In this document: one piece after another, positions 23,154 to 37,100 of the stretch
Position numbering within the stretch: position 1 is the stretch's first letter
Layout: each line of letters starts with the position of its first letter
From: Epiperipatus broadwayi
Taxonomy: Eukaryota; Onychophora; Udeonychophora; Euonychophora; Peripatidae
Direction: 5' to 3'
Assembly (NCBI GenBank): GCA_028023455.1
Contig: JAQFVV010006510.1
Location: forward strand, 186,001-250,000
Length of the DNA: 64,000 nucleotides
Program-made: the position numbers and the translations under genes
The notes under the pieces: generated by a model
The model's database searches: none
Told to the model about the DNA's origin: nothing
The model's input: only the letters and a program-made list of their open reading frames with translations

Positions 23154-25200
23154 AAAAAGTTAAAAACTTTTTAATAAAGTTTTTATCTGGGATTATAAGG
23201 TGAGAGGTAAAAAAAAAAAAAGAGGAAGGGGATACACACACATTATGAAATATTTTAAATTGTAAATAAAATTGTATTATTAATCATATCTTGAAAAATG
23301 TTAAACTTATTTAGACTTATCAGCTTTTTGTTAAGATCGCAGCATGGTATACATCTTATTGATGATATCAATAATTAAATTTGTAGCTTATTCTATTATT
23401 TATTGAATTCTAAACATGTTATATTTTCAAACATTTTTAATTGTTTTTAAAAACTGATAAACAGAATGAAAATTTAAAAAAAATCAATTTATTAGAATAT
23501 TTATCAATATTTATTAATATTTCGCATTTATCAATCAATTACTTCATAATTTATTATTGATATTTTATCTGTGAAATCAGTTTAATGTTAATATGGATGA
23601 ACAAATCAATAAAACAAAAAATACATATTTCATATATGAAATGTTAAACAAGTATTTGATCACTAGTGTTAGCTTGTTTGCGACAGGGATGATTTCTCAA
23701 AAATAGACTACATGTCAATACAAGACAAACAAATTACTCAAAAATAAAGTATAAATAAGAGTGATTATTATTGATATTTTATAATTTATAGGCAAATAGT
23801 TTACACAAAATCTAAAAATTATAAGTAATATATAATATTATTTATAATGTAAAGATGATGAGAATAAAAAGAAAAAATATTAATGTAATATGAAAGAGAT
23901 ATTTTAATTGATTGCAAATTTTAGATATTTAATTAATATTAATTTTCAGAGTAGTAGGATTTAATAAAAAGATAGGTCACACCTACTTTAAAAAGATCAT
24001 TTTATGACAAAGAACCTTTAACAGCATTTCACAAAAGAATAATAAAAAAAACACATCTGTTACTAGGTTTGACAATTTCAACATGGAGAGAGATTTTAAT
24101 ATTTTATAGTTCTTGTTTTATGTACTGATTTCTTAAAAATATCAATATTGAATTGTAATTAACTTTTCAATAAAAACTAGTTAGATTTAACGTAAAGAAC
24201 CATGTAAATACTTTTCAAAATTAATTGTCCCAGGTTTAAACCTACATCATAAGCATGGTAAGAAAATGGGATATTCTTGCATAACCTACTTTAAACTAGT
24301 ACCATTAGTTTAAACTAATTTATATTCTTATAAACATGCAGAAAAATGTTGTCTTTACTGAAAATTAAACACATGGTTCTTAGGAAAAATGAAATCTATG
24401 GGGCTAATGTTAAAATAAGATGTACTTTACAAACAAATATCAAAATAGTACATGATTCCATGAATTGTAAAAAAATGTTTGTGATGGATCCTTAAGCTCT
24501 TTTATATTACTCAACTTACTTGCCTGATATTAAAAACACAAATGATTTGAAATTATGCCGAGTTGTTAACAATAAATAGCTCTAGATTTGATTAAAGAAA
24601 GCTATCCTTAATAATTATAACATAATACTAACAACAAAATTACATTTATTACATTTGTTCATTGTTAATAATTTGATTCAAGTCCATTATGTTATATATT
24701 CTTTTAATTATGAAAATGGCCATTTTCATACTGTATCAAATCTTAAGAAATATATGCCACTCATTAGTAAAACTTTCATATTTATCTGCAATCTTTTTAA
24801 AACTTAAATATTTTTGTTGTAACAAATCAAATTTGTTGGTATTGGCACTCAATTTCATTAACTCAATCATCTTTCTGAATGGACAATAGCATCAGAATGT
24901 TGATATTTTTTGATGAATACTGTTGAGAGAACCAATAAGAAAATGTAAGTAGAAAATATGACACATTTTAAAATTAATTTTTGTTTTAATTTGTTAGTCT
25001 TTATTTATGAATGTAAAGTTTATGGGCATTTGAGGGTAATAATATATTTAAATATAGTTATTAATAGCTGTTGATCATACTGCTAAGAAGTTTGAATAAT
25101 TTGTAGTAATTATTGGTTCTTTAATATATGACACAGGGTGTAGTTTGTTAACATTGACAAAAAGAATTGCTTTTTGGTCAGTGATGTATCTTCCATATAA
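23153..25200. other. AT-rich DNA, nothing recognised
   Basis: No coding frame with motif content and no repeats above background. The 66-codon frame at 24,689-24,889 is leucine/isoleucine-rich without any landmark. Confidence 0.5.
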
Positions 25201-25204
25201 TCAC

Positions 25205-25494
25205 TTATAATTTCAGAAGCCACTAAACACCACATGATCACCATTCTTTATGTTTACACAAGCTGTTTACATATATGCTAAATTCTCCATACAGTGATAC
25301 CATTCAGTGCAAGCCAAAGTAATAAATGGATGCTGATCCAAGGCTCCTTGCTGAGTAAAGCCACAAGCTAAAAAATAGACTGGGGATATTGGATAAGTAG
25401 GTACTAGATAAGGATTTTGTCCAAAATCCTTCTTGTGTCCATTGATTACACTGGCTTGCACTGAGTGGTGCTACTATATGGAGAGTTTAGCCTC
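25205..25494. repeat. Foldback-family copy
   Basis: It shares CACTAAACACCACATGATCA, GACTGGGGATATTGGAT, TTGATTACACTGGCTTGCAC and TATGGAGAGTTTAGCCT with the 19.4-20.8 kb array. Left and right parts are imperfect inverted repeats. Confidence 0.75.
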
Positions 25495-25499
25495 TGTGT

Positions 25500-26261
25500 A
25501 ATTTCAGAATATCAGAGAATGATTTCATTACCTAATTATCAACAACTTATTTATTTTTTTAAAGACAAAATTTATTGTTTTTGGAAGATTCTAATTAAAT
25601 TTTTGTTATATGGAACACTATATTTTGCTGATTAAGAAATATTTTTTATTTAGTAAATAGATTTTTTTTTTTATCTGAGGATTTTATTTGAAAATTGAAG
25701 CTTTCTTCGGTTATTTTATTTTTTTCCAGAAAATGCTTTAATTAAAGTTTTTCAGGAGTTTTTTTTTTTTTATTTTTTTTTAAAAAAACAGAAAAGTATA
25801 TTGTTTTTACATTATTAAAATGTAAACACAATACACTTTTCAATACTTATACTAGAATGAGAGAAGTCACTTTTTGGCATTTTAGTTTTATTATAAAGAT
25901 TTTTGGAAATTCCATGGTACTATTATTATTACTAGGCAAAGTATTTTTATTTATTTTTTTTCCCGTATATTTCCATATATATATTTTCAATACAGAATTT
26001 AAAAATCCCATAATTCTGAATAACTATAGTACTTATCTCTACAGCTTATAAATTCAATTAATTATTAGTCCATTCAAAATTAAATAAATAAACAAATAAT
26101 TAATGCAATAATAAATTAATATTATGTAATTTCCTATACTAATAAAATTTACATGGTAAAATAATAAATTATAGATTTGTTTAATATGATGTTAAATGTG
26201 TAATACTTGGTTTGGTATATTAATAATATATGGAAAAGTTGTGCCTAAAATTTAAACATTG

Positions 26262-26328
<67 letters not shown>

Positions 26329-28020
26329 ATTTTATTCCAAAATTATTTTGAAAATAAAGTCAACATTTTAATATAATGATTAATTGATTTTAAAATAATT
26401 ATAAAATAAAATCAAGCCTGATGACAAGTTTGCATAAATTAAAAGTAATTTAATTGAGGCGACTTTCTTTTAGTATAAATTTAAATAATAAAAACATAAT
26501 TTTATGCAGTTCTAAAAAGGAAATTAAATTAAAATTACAATTCAAAATGCATCTAATAAAAATAATGGTATATATATATATATATATTGGAGTGCATAGA
26601 ACTATGGGTAATATTGCATTAAAATGCATTTATTAAAGATGATTATTAAAATGTGGAATACACACATGCATATTTATATATACATACATTAAGAAAAAAA
26701 AAGATAAATAAAAAAATACGCATAAAAAATATCCATTATTTTGATTATTCACATAAGTATTATTATTGTTATTTTAAAAATGGCCACCACGAGAAATAAT
26801 TTAAAATGGTAACTACACATAATTTTCTTTGTCTAATATATATTTATTCTAGATTGCCGCAATATAATACATTTGTTTTAGATTTCAATTACAAAAATAG
26901 ATTAAATCATATCTATGTTGAAATACGCGTTCTAACTTCTAATTTTGTTATTCCACTTTATACATAATATATGTAGATAATAGAAATATATTAGAGAACT
27001 TAAAAATTAAATTATAATTTTGATATTTAAAAAAGAGTTATCAGTAATTAAAAGAGAACGATTTTTATTTTATTTTATTATATATTTGTATGTGAGTTGC
27101 TCATAAAATTCATGGATTGTAAAGAGCTGAAAAACAAAATGTTCTTTAGCTTGTCTCATTGTAAAATGTTCCTTCTCAAAATACCTTCATATTAATAAAT
27201 TATTAGTATTTTATATATTATTTCAACCACAGTTACATACCTCAGGAAAAATATATAAATGTCTGAAATTATGCGTTTAAAATTAAACATGTAATATAAA
27301 TCATTGTCAGAGATACAAGTTAGTCTATATAAGTAATGTGAAATAATGGAATAAAATAATACTAGTTTACATGCAGATTTATAATAATAGACATTAAAGT
27401 ATAAATGGAAGGAAAGAAAGTGTAATTGTTTCTAATTTAATAAAAACGTATTTAAGATCATTTGATATTTAAGAAAAATACTTTTTGTTGTCATATTATA
27501 GATTATAATATTTCAAAATATTTCTTTATCTTCGGTGTATTGGGCATATTAAACAAAACATAGGTTACAGACTTTCTAAAAAAAGTAATTTATGAGAGCA
27601 TAAGCATAATTTTCATGAAAGAGACAAATTTTGTTTACATTTTAAGGATTATCTCAAAGATATATTATCTTAAAGATATTTTAAATAAGTACAATAATGG
27701 TCACTTCCATTGATTAGATGGGATAGAAATAAATTGCAATAGAGAGCAAAAATTAAGCAAAATGAAGTATTTAAAAAGTAAAGTTTATTTTAGATGAAAT
27801 TAAGATAACATCATATGTAATCAAATAAACAGAATAAAGAACTAGCATATAATATATTCAAATAGATAGTTCTATATGTTCGTAGTCATAGCAAAATTTA
27901 CCTCTAATGGTTTTTTTCATGATGATTTGTTAGTATTTTTGGAGCATGATCATATTCATTTATGAATGACAATGATATTATTTGAATAAGTGTTGTTCGA
28001 AAATTATAGTGCTGTTAAAT
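25500..28020. other. AT-rich DNA with AT tracts, no gene
   Basis: AT microsatellites at about 26,262-26,281 and 26,297-26,323 and near 26,570-26,586. Nothing else recognised. Confidence 0.5.
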
Positions 28021-28044
28021 TAAGTTTGTCTCATCATCATCATT

Positions 28045-28378
28045 TTTAACTATGATCAGTCCACTATGAGAGGAGGTCTGTCTAAGTTCAATCCATCTTT
28101 TAATGATCTCTAACCTCTCTTCTCCACATCATTCCAGCACACTTTCTTATTTCATTCATCCATCTCACATGTGGCCTTTTTCTAGGTCTTTTACAATCTC
28201 TAGAAATCCAGTTTAAGATTTCAACTGTCCATCTGCTATTTCTACTTCTAACAATATATCCAGTCTAACTCCACTTTTACCTCTTAATTTTTTCAATGAT
28301 ATCACTAATATCTATTTTGTTCTCTCATCTATATATATATATATTTTTTTATATATATATATTTATTATATATATATA

Positions 28379-28445
<67 letters not shown>

Positions 28446-29600
28446 TCTCTACTTGTTACTCCTAACATACATCTTTATACTTTGTTGAGTGTTCTAAAGT
28501 CTCTGTATTGCTTTTCTGTTAAGTGTCCAAGTCTGATAAATGTATTTGTAATTATTAATTTCATTTAATTCATCATTATTTTCTACTGCTGAGAAAATCC
28601 ATTGAACATTATTTTTTTAGCATTTCTCTTTAGTTCTATATTCTTTTTTTTTTATCAGATAATACTTGCCACATTCCCTAAAGCTTTGCCATATTATTTT
28701 CAATTATAATCACATTATCTAAAATATTTTTATGGCTTAAATAATCTTCACTTACTTTAACTTTTTTAGCTTCCCATTTTAATCCCCAAAATGCTTTGTG
28801 TAAAACTTCTGTAAAAAGTTTTTTGAGATATGGAATTATAATATCTTATATGTTTGCAACATTAATCTATTTAATACATTATGATAGAAATTCTTCAAAA
28901 AATGTCAATATACAGAATTTCTATCTTGTTTATTTAATGCTTTATTCACTATAAAGATACTTATAGAATCAAATGCTTTTTTGTAACCTAAAATTCGTAA
29001 GTATAATTGCCATTTGTGTTCATTTGTTCTTTCTTAATATCTCACAACAGTTAAATATGATCCACTGAGCTAAAACCATTTTAAAATTAAGATTTTTTTC
29101 ATTGATTGAAATCTAGAACTTATTGCAGAGATGTTGCAATCATCTTGATAAAATTTTGTATAGATGTGATAAAAAATGATAGGTCCGTAACTAATCTCTT
29201 ATCAACATTCTTAAATATCAAGATTACTACAGTATTCTTCCAATTATCTCTCACAACTTGATCATTTAGACATTTGATATTTAACTTTGTCAATAATATT
29301 TCTATTTCTTCATCTTTTTCTGTTATATTATTAATTATAATTCCATTTCCTGTAGTTTTTCCATTATCAGAGATTTAAGTACATGTCTTATTTCTTTATT
29401 TAGAACACTGGACAATTCCCAAGATGTAGTAATTGGTGGAGATATTTTGTTTGCTCTTTATAAAACTCTTCCACACATTTCATGTTATAATCTGTCTTTT
29501 CAATAATAGTTTCATTTCTTTTTCTTAATGCAGAAATACATTTCCTACTAATGCCAAGATGTTGTTTTACACTTTTGAGATTTTTATTCTTTTCCAATTC
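28045..29600 (-). pseudogene. RTE-type LINE reverse transcriptase and C-terminus, broken
   Basis: The only sizeable intact piece is 29,400-29,597 (LGISRKCISALRKRNETI, then NMKCVEEFYKE), the pre-polymerase segment in which a new coding block is usually announced by VxEFYxxL. Downstream, at about 29,050-29,080, is FSSVDHI, the F-S-x-x-D-H-I signature at the start of the RTE polymerase fingers. At the far end (about 28,100-28,200) is RPHVRWMNEIRKCAG, then MWRREVRDH, the RPxxRWxDxI tail typical of these elements. No catalytic FADD box could be read in this copy. It is not translatable as one protein. Confidence 0.65.
28331..28441. repeat. AT microsatellite inside the LINE
   Basis: AT-only sequence with a few TTT interruptions, splitting the LINE C-terminal region from its polymerase. 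Confidence 0.95.
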
Positions 29601-29899
29601 TCAATTATATTTTTTTATATCATTACTTTTTTTAATATCATTTTATAAAATTCATGATATGTAATTAGTCTTAATGGATCATTTTAAATATATTTTTCTT
29701 ATACTTTATTTTCTTCATACATTGTCTTACCTCAGTATAAAATTCATATGTGTCTTTTTAAATCAGCAGTCCTTGTTGCAATCTTATAGATTTTAAACCA
29801 TCTTTAAAATTTGTTAATATTTTTAAATTTTATTAGAATCTTATTGATGGATCAATAATATTGTTTTTTGTAATTTTTGCCTTTCTAGTTGCATTAGCA

Positions 29900-30600
29900 C
29901 ATATTATTTATCTTACTAAATGATTATCATATTCTGTGTTGAATCAATTAAAAAGTTATAATCTTTAACTACCTATTTTATCTTAGACAAGATATAATCC
30001 AATTGTGTTATACCTGAATTTGTGTGCTCCCTCATTCAGGTCTATTTAACAGGTTTCTCTAAGAAAATATTTATATTATATAATGTTTCCTGTTAACTCC
30101 ACAAGACTGTGCTCTTTCTCATATTTATTGACATAACCAAACTTACCCATTACACTTTCATTTTTTAATTGTTAACCAATTCTATCAGTAAAGACTTTTA
30201 TGATAATTTAAAAATGTTGTTTTATCCGATTAAATAAAAGTATTACATATAAAAATCTTCTAATTCTTCAATACAATGTAAATTTGTTGGAGCATAAATC
30301 TAAAGTATCTATATTTGATAGCTTCCATTAATTGATTAACTAATCTAACTATTCTGTCTGATACAATATTAATCTTGATAATCTTGTTCTTAGATTTTTA
30401 TTCATAATGAATAACTTATGCTTTCAATATTCATGCCTTTGTGATAAAGTTTATGTCCACTTTTTAAATTAATTGCCTCTTTACATATTCTTTTAATTTT
30501 ACAAAATCCATCATATGCAACTTGACATTAGACATTTCATTTTCCAATTTGTGTGCAGTTTTATTTCACTTGAAAGTAATCTATATTCATAAGTACCTAA
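29900..30600 (-). pseudogene. RTE-type LINE apurinic-like endonuclease, broken
   Basis: Fragments in order on the minus strand: LENEMSNVKLHMMDFVKLKE (about 30,540), SGHKLYHKGMNI (about 30,440), IYAPTNLHCIEELE (about 30,290) and ITQLDYILSKIK (about 30,000). These match the layout of RTE endonucleases: N-terminal strand, SGH region, YAPT and the late (I)DYIL box. Stops and frameshifts separate them. Function in a live element would be nicking the target to prime reverse transcription. Confidence 0.65.
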
Positions 30601-30699
30601 ATAAAAGTTTGTTATTAAATGGTTGTTTGCTTTCACAATAAGAGTAACACCTTCTTCTTTTAGCCATCAATTGCTATATTTGCTGGCTATTTTACAGCC

Positions 30700-32870
30700 T
30701 TATAGAAATAAGACACATAATTAAGATTGATTTGTCAACTTTGTAAATATCTATTATAAAAGTTCTTTCATGAACACATTTATTCTGCTTTCAAAAATAC
30801 TCAAGTGATATGTCAATTAAAAATTATCAGTTGACAGAAGAAAAACTGTGTTGTTTCTCGATTTTAAACTTAAAGGGAAAATCCAATAAACTGACCACAC
30901 AGACTGATTCATATTTATGAGCGATCAATGATTCTTAAATACATTGTGAATATACAACTAATAATTTAAGCTCTAACAAAACTTATAGATTAGATATTAA
31001 TAATTTTTCAAGTTCAATACTTTTAAGGTCTCAAAGTGTCTCTTTTTAGTTTAAGAATAAATATCTTTTTAGAGCAATGAATAATTATATACTGGTTTTA
31101 TAATGTGCATTTATAATAATATTTCTTTAAATTTATTTAATTATTGGCATCCAAAAAATTATTTAATATTTACATTTAATACACTAAGATGTGGTATGTC
31201 AAAATTAGTTTTATTTGTGATTTATTAATGAATTGTTATAATAGTATTGCTTTATTAAGTAGTATAGCATCATTAGATTGTAAGATATATTAGTTTTAAG
31301 GTAAAATAAACTTAATAACCCAATATACTTTTATTATTATACTGAGCTCCATGTATTATAATTGGATGAAATGATGTTAAAGCTATGACAAGATTTGTCT
31401 TAAAAATATATTAATAGTCACTTTCCATCTTGTTATACAGATTCCAATAATTATAAAAAATAGCTTACTAGCAAGAAATTTTTCTTTAAAATAGAAAGTT
31501 GCAATGTTTTATCTATATAAATTTTATCTGGAAGTGGAATACCAAATGAAATATTGAAAGAAAAATGATATAAAACCATTTTTATTTATAGATGATTGCT
31601 TAACAGTGCAGTGTATAAGATATTTATTATGACCAACAAACAAAAATACTGCAAAAAAAAAAAAACTGCTGAAATGGGTATTATATAAATGCAAAGGCAG
31701 ACATGAAATATATTACAGAATCATAAAAAATCATACTGTACATGAAAATTTGAAGACCCATAACAACCTATAAATAATAAAAATTCAGTATAAAAAACAA
31801 TTACGTAGGAGTAATAATCAATTAGCTTTTTTCCAACAATGTTGTTTAATTAATTTTTTAAATTAGAATAGGTAAGAGTATGTTAAACATTAAAACAAAT
31901 TGAATGAATATTATTTTCTGCAAATAGTATGTTGTGAAAAATATATCTTAAAAGCAATATTTATATTATAGATAATTTTATTTGGAAATATAAAATATAA
32001 AAAATACACATAAAAGCTTACAGCATTAAAAATTTAACACTACATAAATGGAAATAAATATTATTTATGTGAAATACAAGTGAAGAAGTCATAGATTGGA
32101 AAAAAAATCCATAGAGTGAATATCATTCATATTTTGAAAAATAAAAATGATAATAGACATCAGAAAATAAGAAATATTTAATTGGAAAATAATTCTAATG
32201 CTTAGATAGGAAAGACTTGTTTTGTTTTTATTTAAGTTATAATATATGTTTGCTGGTTTGTTTGAAACTCTTGTAATCACTTTTATTATTTGTTTTATAA
32301 TAAATTTAAAAAAATCATGATATAATACATTTAAATTTAAAATAATTTGTTAAAATTTAGTAAATTTCTTTTAAATTACTATCAAAGTGATAGCCCTATA
32401 ATATTTTAGATAAGTCATCTAGTTTCTTTAGAACTGTATGTACTATTTGGTAGGGAAAATTTCAATATTTTGAAATCATATTTAAATTTCATTTTTAAAA
32501 CTTCAATATGTTTTAAGTAATTTTCACAAGAGGGTAGTATAGAATATTTTTTTTGTTTTCAATTAGAAGTTTGAAGAAAGTTATAACATTTTAAAATTGA
32601 GATTTAATTGATTTATATTCAATATAATTTATTGAAATTTGGTACATTTATAGAATCACTACCAAAGAGATGTGACACTGTAATATTTTAGGTATATCTA
32701 CTTTCTTAGGTATAGAACACTGGGTGGGAAAATTTTGATCATTTTGATATCAAATTTAAAATTTGTTATTAGAACTGCAATATATTTTAAATATTGTATA
32801 TGATTTTTTTGCTTTCAATTGAAAGCTGATTTAAGTTAGAATAAAATAAAGGTAGTTTACAAGATAATCA
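30700..32870. other. AT-rich DNA, nothing recognised
   Basis: No motif-bearing frame. Two loosely similar stretches (about 32,380-32,530 and 32,650-32,790) share (G/T)TGATAG/GTGACA...TATAATATTTTAG-type wording and may be an old duplication. Confidence 0.45.

Positions 32871-32876
<6 letters not shown>

Positions 32877-32951
<75 letters not shown>
32877..32951. repeat. AT microsatellite
   Basis: A pure dinucleotide tract. Confidence 0.97.
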
Positions 32952-32952
<1 letters not shown>

Positions 32953-33459
32953 CACTATTTCGCTTATTATTTCTAAATAATACATGGGCAATTTAAAAGT
33001 ATCGCATTAAGTAATGTTTTAGATGACTATTTATTAGTCTGCATTATAATGACATGTTTATTTCATGTTTAAAGAGGTTTATTTAAACTTCATTGCAACA
33101 ATATTTCATACTCTGTAGTCCAGTTGCATTCTTTAAGTGTCCATATATATTCAATGGACCATTAGTAAGAATGGATTTCCAATCTTGCTATTAAAAGGCG
33201 TGAAGGTTGCCTTGACAGCAGTTAGAAATATTGGTTGCTATATTTACTGTGAATGTTTAGGTGGTTACTGGTTGGAAACTAATTATATATATATATATTA
33301 AAAAATCATTTTTCAGCTGAAAGGATATCTTCATATTTTAAGTTACTTAACGGCTTATTATACACATATATAATTATCATGATCATCAATAAATTGTCAT
33401 ATATAGATATTTTCCTCTTACCACACATCAATTAAGAGCTTGTTTGAGCTAATGATATG

Positions 33460-33461
33460 CT

Positions 33462-33500
<39 letters not shown>

Positions 33501-33538
33501 AGATCTGAAGAGAGGCTTATATATATATATATATATAT
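33460..33538. repeat. AT tracts forming a hairpin with CTCC/GGAG ends
   Basis: CTCCCTATATAT...ATATAGGAG is self-complementary. A second AT tract follows after a GATCTGAAGAGAGGCTT spacer. Confidence 0.7.
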
Positions 33539-34025
33539 AAGAAATACACATGTTAACTTATTGCAGAAATATCTAATGACGCACATATATATTAAAAAAC
33601 TAAAGCTAAGCTAATCAATAAAATAATCAAAAATACCCCAAATTCACAACTCAATCACACTACACAAAAATATAAATTCTAAAACATAACCAATGGTTTC
33701 ACTACTACAAGAACACTTCTCAAGTAAGTCAATCTGTATTTTTTATAACAAGGAATTGACGTAATTAAATTTTTATTTCAAGTTAAATCTAAAAAAACCC
33801 AATTGTGTTTGAAGAAACAATTATTTTTTGCCTTTTAATGCATAGTTTAAAAAAGCATTTAATATAAAAATATTATCTCTATTTATGAATTAAATTTATA
33901 TGCATATATTTGTTTTGATACTAAAGAAATCAGAAAGTTTGGAATATTTAATTGAAAAAAAAAATCGAATGTTTAGATAATAAATATTTGAAGACAATAT
34001 CATCCTACACTGAATGTGATGTTTT

Positions 34026-34028
<3 letters not shown>

Positions 34029-34065
<37 letters not shown>

Positions 34066-34075
34066 AACCTTGTTG

Positions 34076-34115
<40 letters not shown>

Positions 34116-34120
34116 AACCT
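34029..34120. repeat. Tandem duplication of an AT tract plus TTGTAACCTT
   Basis: About 34 bases of AT followed by TTGTAACCTT occur twice in succession with a TGTTGATA spacer. Confidence 0.85.
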
Positions 34121-37100
34121 TCTCCCTGATCTAACTGGTCATCAACGAATCATACCGTGCATTTTTAGTGACTAAATTCCCTTATACAACTTATCATATT
34201 ATCCTTATCAAGAATATAAGCATAAAGAAAAAAAAAGTGTAAAACTAACGAAATGATTTCTGTATTGAATAAAACTAGCATGAAACTATAGATCTAAAGA
34301 AGATCACAAGGTGAATAATCAAGATAAGCTTTGAAATTCACACAAACAAAATGAGATGAGTTAAATTTGATAATCAGCAAATTAATAAATAACTAATAAT
34401 TGTATCTCTGGAATGATTACAAAATTAAACCTATAAATGAAATAGTGAGTAAATTATGATGTAAATGGCTAAATGGATGATAGAAAGAAGTAATCATTAA
34501 ATAGTGAAATGAACTGAGTCTAAGAATTAAGAGAAAAGAACGAAGATGTATGAGAATAATGAATAATTAAGATGATGATAGAATAAGAGTTAATGAATAG
34601 TTGAGATGATAAAAGAATAAAAGTTAATGTAGGATCAATCAATTATAATAATGAATTAATGTCAAATGACAATGAATAAATAAAAGAATGGATCAAGATG
34701 AAATTGAAGAACAATGTTAATGATAGAGACTGAAATCTTAAACTATGACCTAATATGATAATAAATGGTAAAAAGATTAGCTAAATAAAACTAGGGATTT
34801 CAAACTTGACACAACCAGAATCTCATCATGAAGTTAAAACAAACTATACATTTTATACCAAAAGAAGTAATGTCTATCTTAAAGTTTAGTTGACTTTCAT
34901 AAACAGTGAATGTAGTCTATTTCAAGTCTAAACATAATAATTGCTAAATATAAAATTTATCGCAAATTCAAATTCTACTTTGAAACTTAACAACTAACTT
35001 CTCTAAGGGTTCAAACACTTAAAATCATTATACAAAATATGTTTGGGACAGTAAGAGATATTTTACCATTACCCAAACATAATACACAAAACAGCTCTCA
35101 ATATAATCTCAAATTAACAACTGTATTTAGCAGTTCTAAAGAAACTTTGTAACTAATATAATCTTTAAAATTTAGGAATAGGAATGACTTTTTTAATAAT
35201 TAAAAAAAAAACATAACTTACCAAATTCATTTTCTTAGATAATGATAAACAGTGTGATCAAGATTAGTGAATGATAGCTCTATGGATTTAACTAAATCAA
35301 TTAAATCAATATTATGTTTCATGTTTAATATATTACTTAAAGCAATCTGTACTCCAAGTTATTAACATTTTAATTATTGTGTGATGATGCATTAGATGTA
35401 TCAACAAATTACAAGACTTACCAAAACTATTATGATATAGCATAATATAGTTAATAGTACTATATTGGTTGATGATGATTTCAATTTATAATCTTCTGAT
35501 AGTTTGATAGCAATAACAATAATAGTGTATATATGTGGTAATTAGCAATAAGACTACATGCAACTAAATAAAATTTTAAATACAACAAACTTTATTTACA
35601 ATATGTACAAATTTTTAATTCACAGATATGGCATGAAATAAAACTAATATATTAAAATAATTGATGGATGGGACAAAGACTTAGTATCCCCTTGACCATA
35701 TATTCAGCAAATGATCCAACCTGCTTAGAAAATAATATTCAAAATATCATTTGTTACTCTTTAGCATATTTTTAAGAATAAGATACTAAAACTTATTTAA
35801 GCTGACTAGCACTTAAATTTATAACTAGCAGTATACTTAGAACTTTAGGATATGCACCAAGTTTAAATTTAGTATTCAAAAAATTTCAAAATATTGCATT
35901 TTCCTAAAACAACCCTTACTTTTATCAGAATATGATAAGGGCAATTTTCACATTCTATGCAATTACTAACTTATTTAAATTTGACATGAATAAGTTTAGT
36001 GCATTAAATGAAGACTAGACATTAAAAGTCAAATACACATAGATCTCATTAAGCATCACCTATGTCCACAGCTCAACCCTTGAATATGTAACTGATCTTA
36101 CAATTCTATTGTCACATCATTATTTGATGAAGATGAATCCACACTACCCATGTGCATCTCTTGCCTTTACCTCTATAAGTTCTACAATTGTTAATAGATC
36201 TTAGTTTGATCTGTCTATAACTGATAATGATCCTAAAACATAATAAAATACTGTAATTAGGCCAACACTAAAGCTAGATTAGTGTTCCCAAATCTAACAT
36301 TTTATTTTATACTTGCTGTAAGATTCTTGAACTACTACACTTCACCATATATGGTGGAAAAAAACTAACTATATATCATCATGAGAGATTTAACACTAAA
36401 AAGGGATGCTTTATAAAAACAACATGACAGTTGCATAATAATATGGCTGATTCTACAACCTCTCTATGGGTATACATATGTGTGTGGGCTTTGCCTCATC
36501 ACAGGAACAAAATAGAATTCAGACCATGGATATCCTTTATTTCTAGGATTATTTATGCTTATAAGCATTAATTACTACTTTGCCTCTACCAATCTTTTCT
36601 CTCATAAAATCAGCAATAGGTGACACTCTATCAGCCTATGCTCCATATTAATATTAATATATGGGATGCCATTCTATTGGAACATCCTATCAGCTAAAAA
36701 CTGTCACTAATCATTCTCAAATTATAGTAAGATAAAACAATACCAACAATAACAGTGGAGATATACATACTCCCTTTTACACTGCAGGACCCTTAAGGTA
36801 TCAATAGACACACCAAAATATAGATATCAAATGATCATTAATTAATTTACAATGGCAATTATACTGTTGTTAAAGAGAGCACAGCATTTTTAAGCACTAA
36901 AGATCAAACCTACATTTGTATTCAAAGTGGACAAGTTCATTCCCATATAAAATTAAGAAATGAAAAAGGTTAATATCAAATTTTCTTTTATATAAGAAAA
37001 TAATCTGTCATTCTAGTATACAGTATATATTTGATAAAATGTCTGCATATTTGCCTCTTTAATAACATACCTTAAAATCAGTTTTAAAATATGCGAGAAG

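Larger units (their letters stand above)
28031..30650 (-). mobile_element. Decayed RTE-type LINE (non-LTR retrotransposon)
   Basis: Reading the minus strand from about 30,600, an endonuclease, a connecting region, a reverse transcriptase and a C-terminal tail can be followed in order across shifting frames. The 3' end at 28,031-28,043 is a short TGA/ATG trinucleotide run, as in RTE-clade elements, which end in short tandem repeats rather than poly(A). A second 3' end of the same family lies at 61,800-62,127. Many stops and an internal AT expansion (28,331-28,441) show long decay. Confidence 0.75.
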
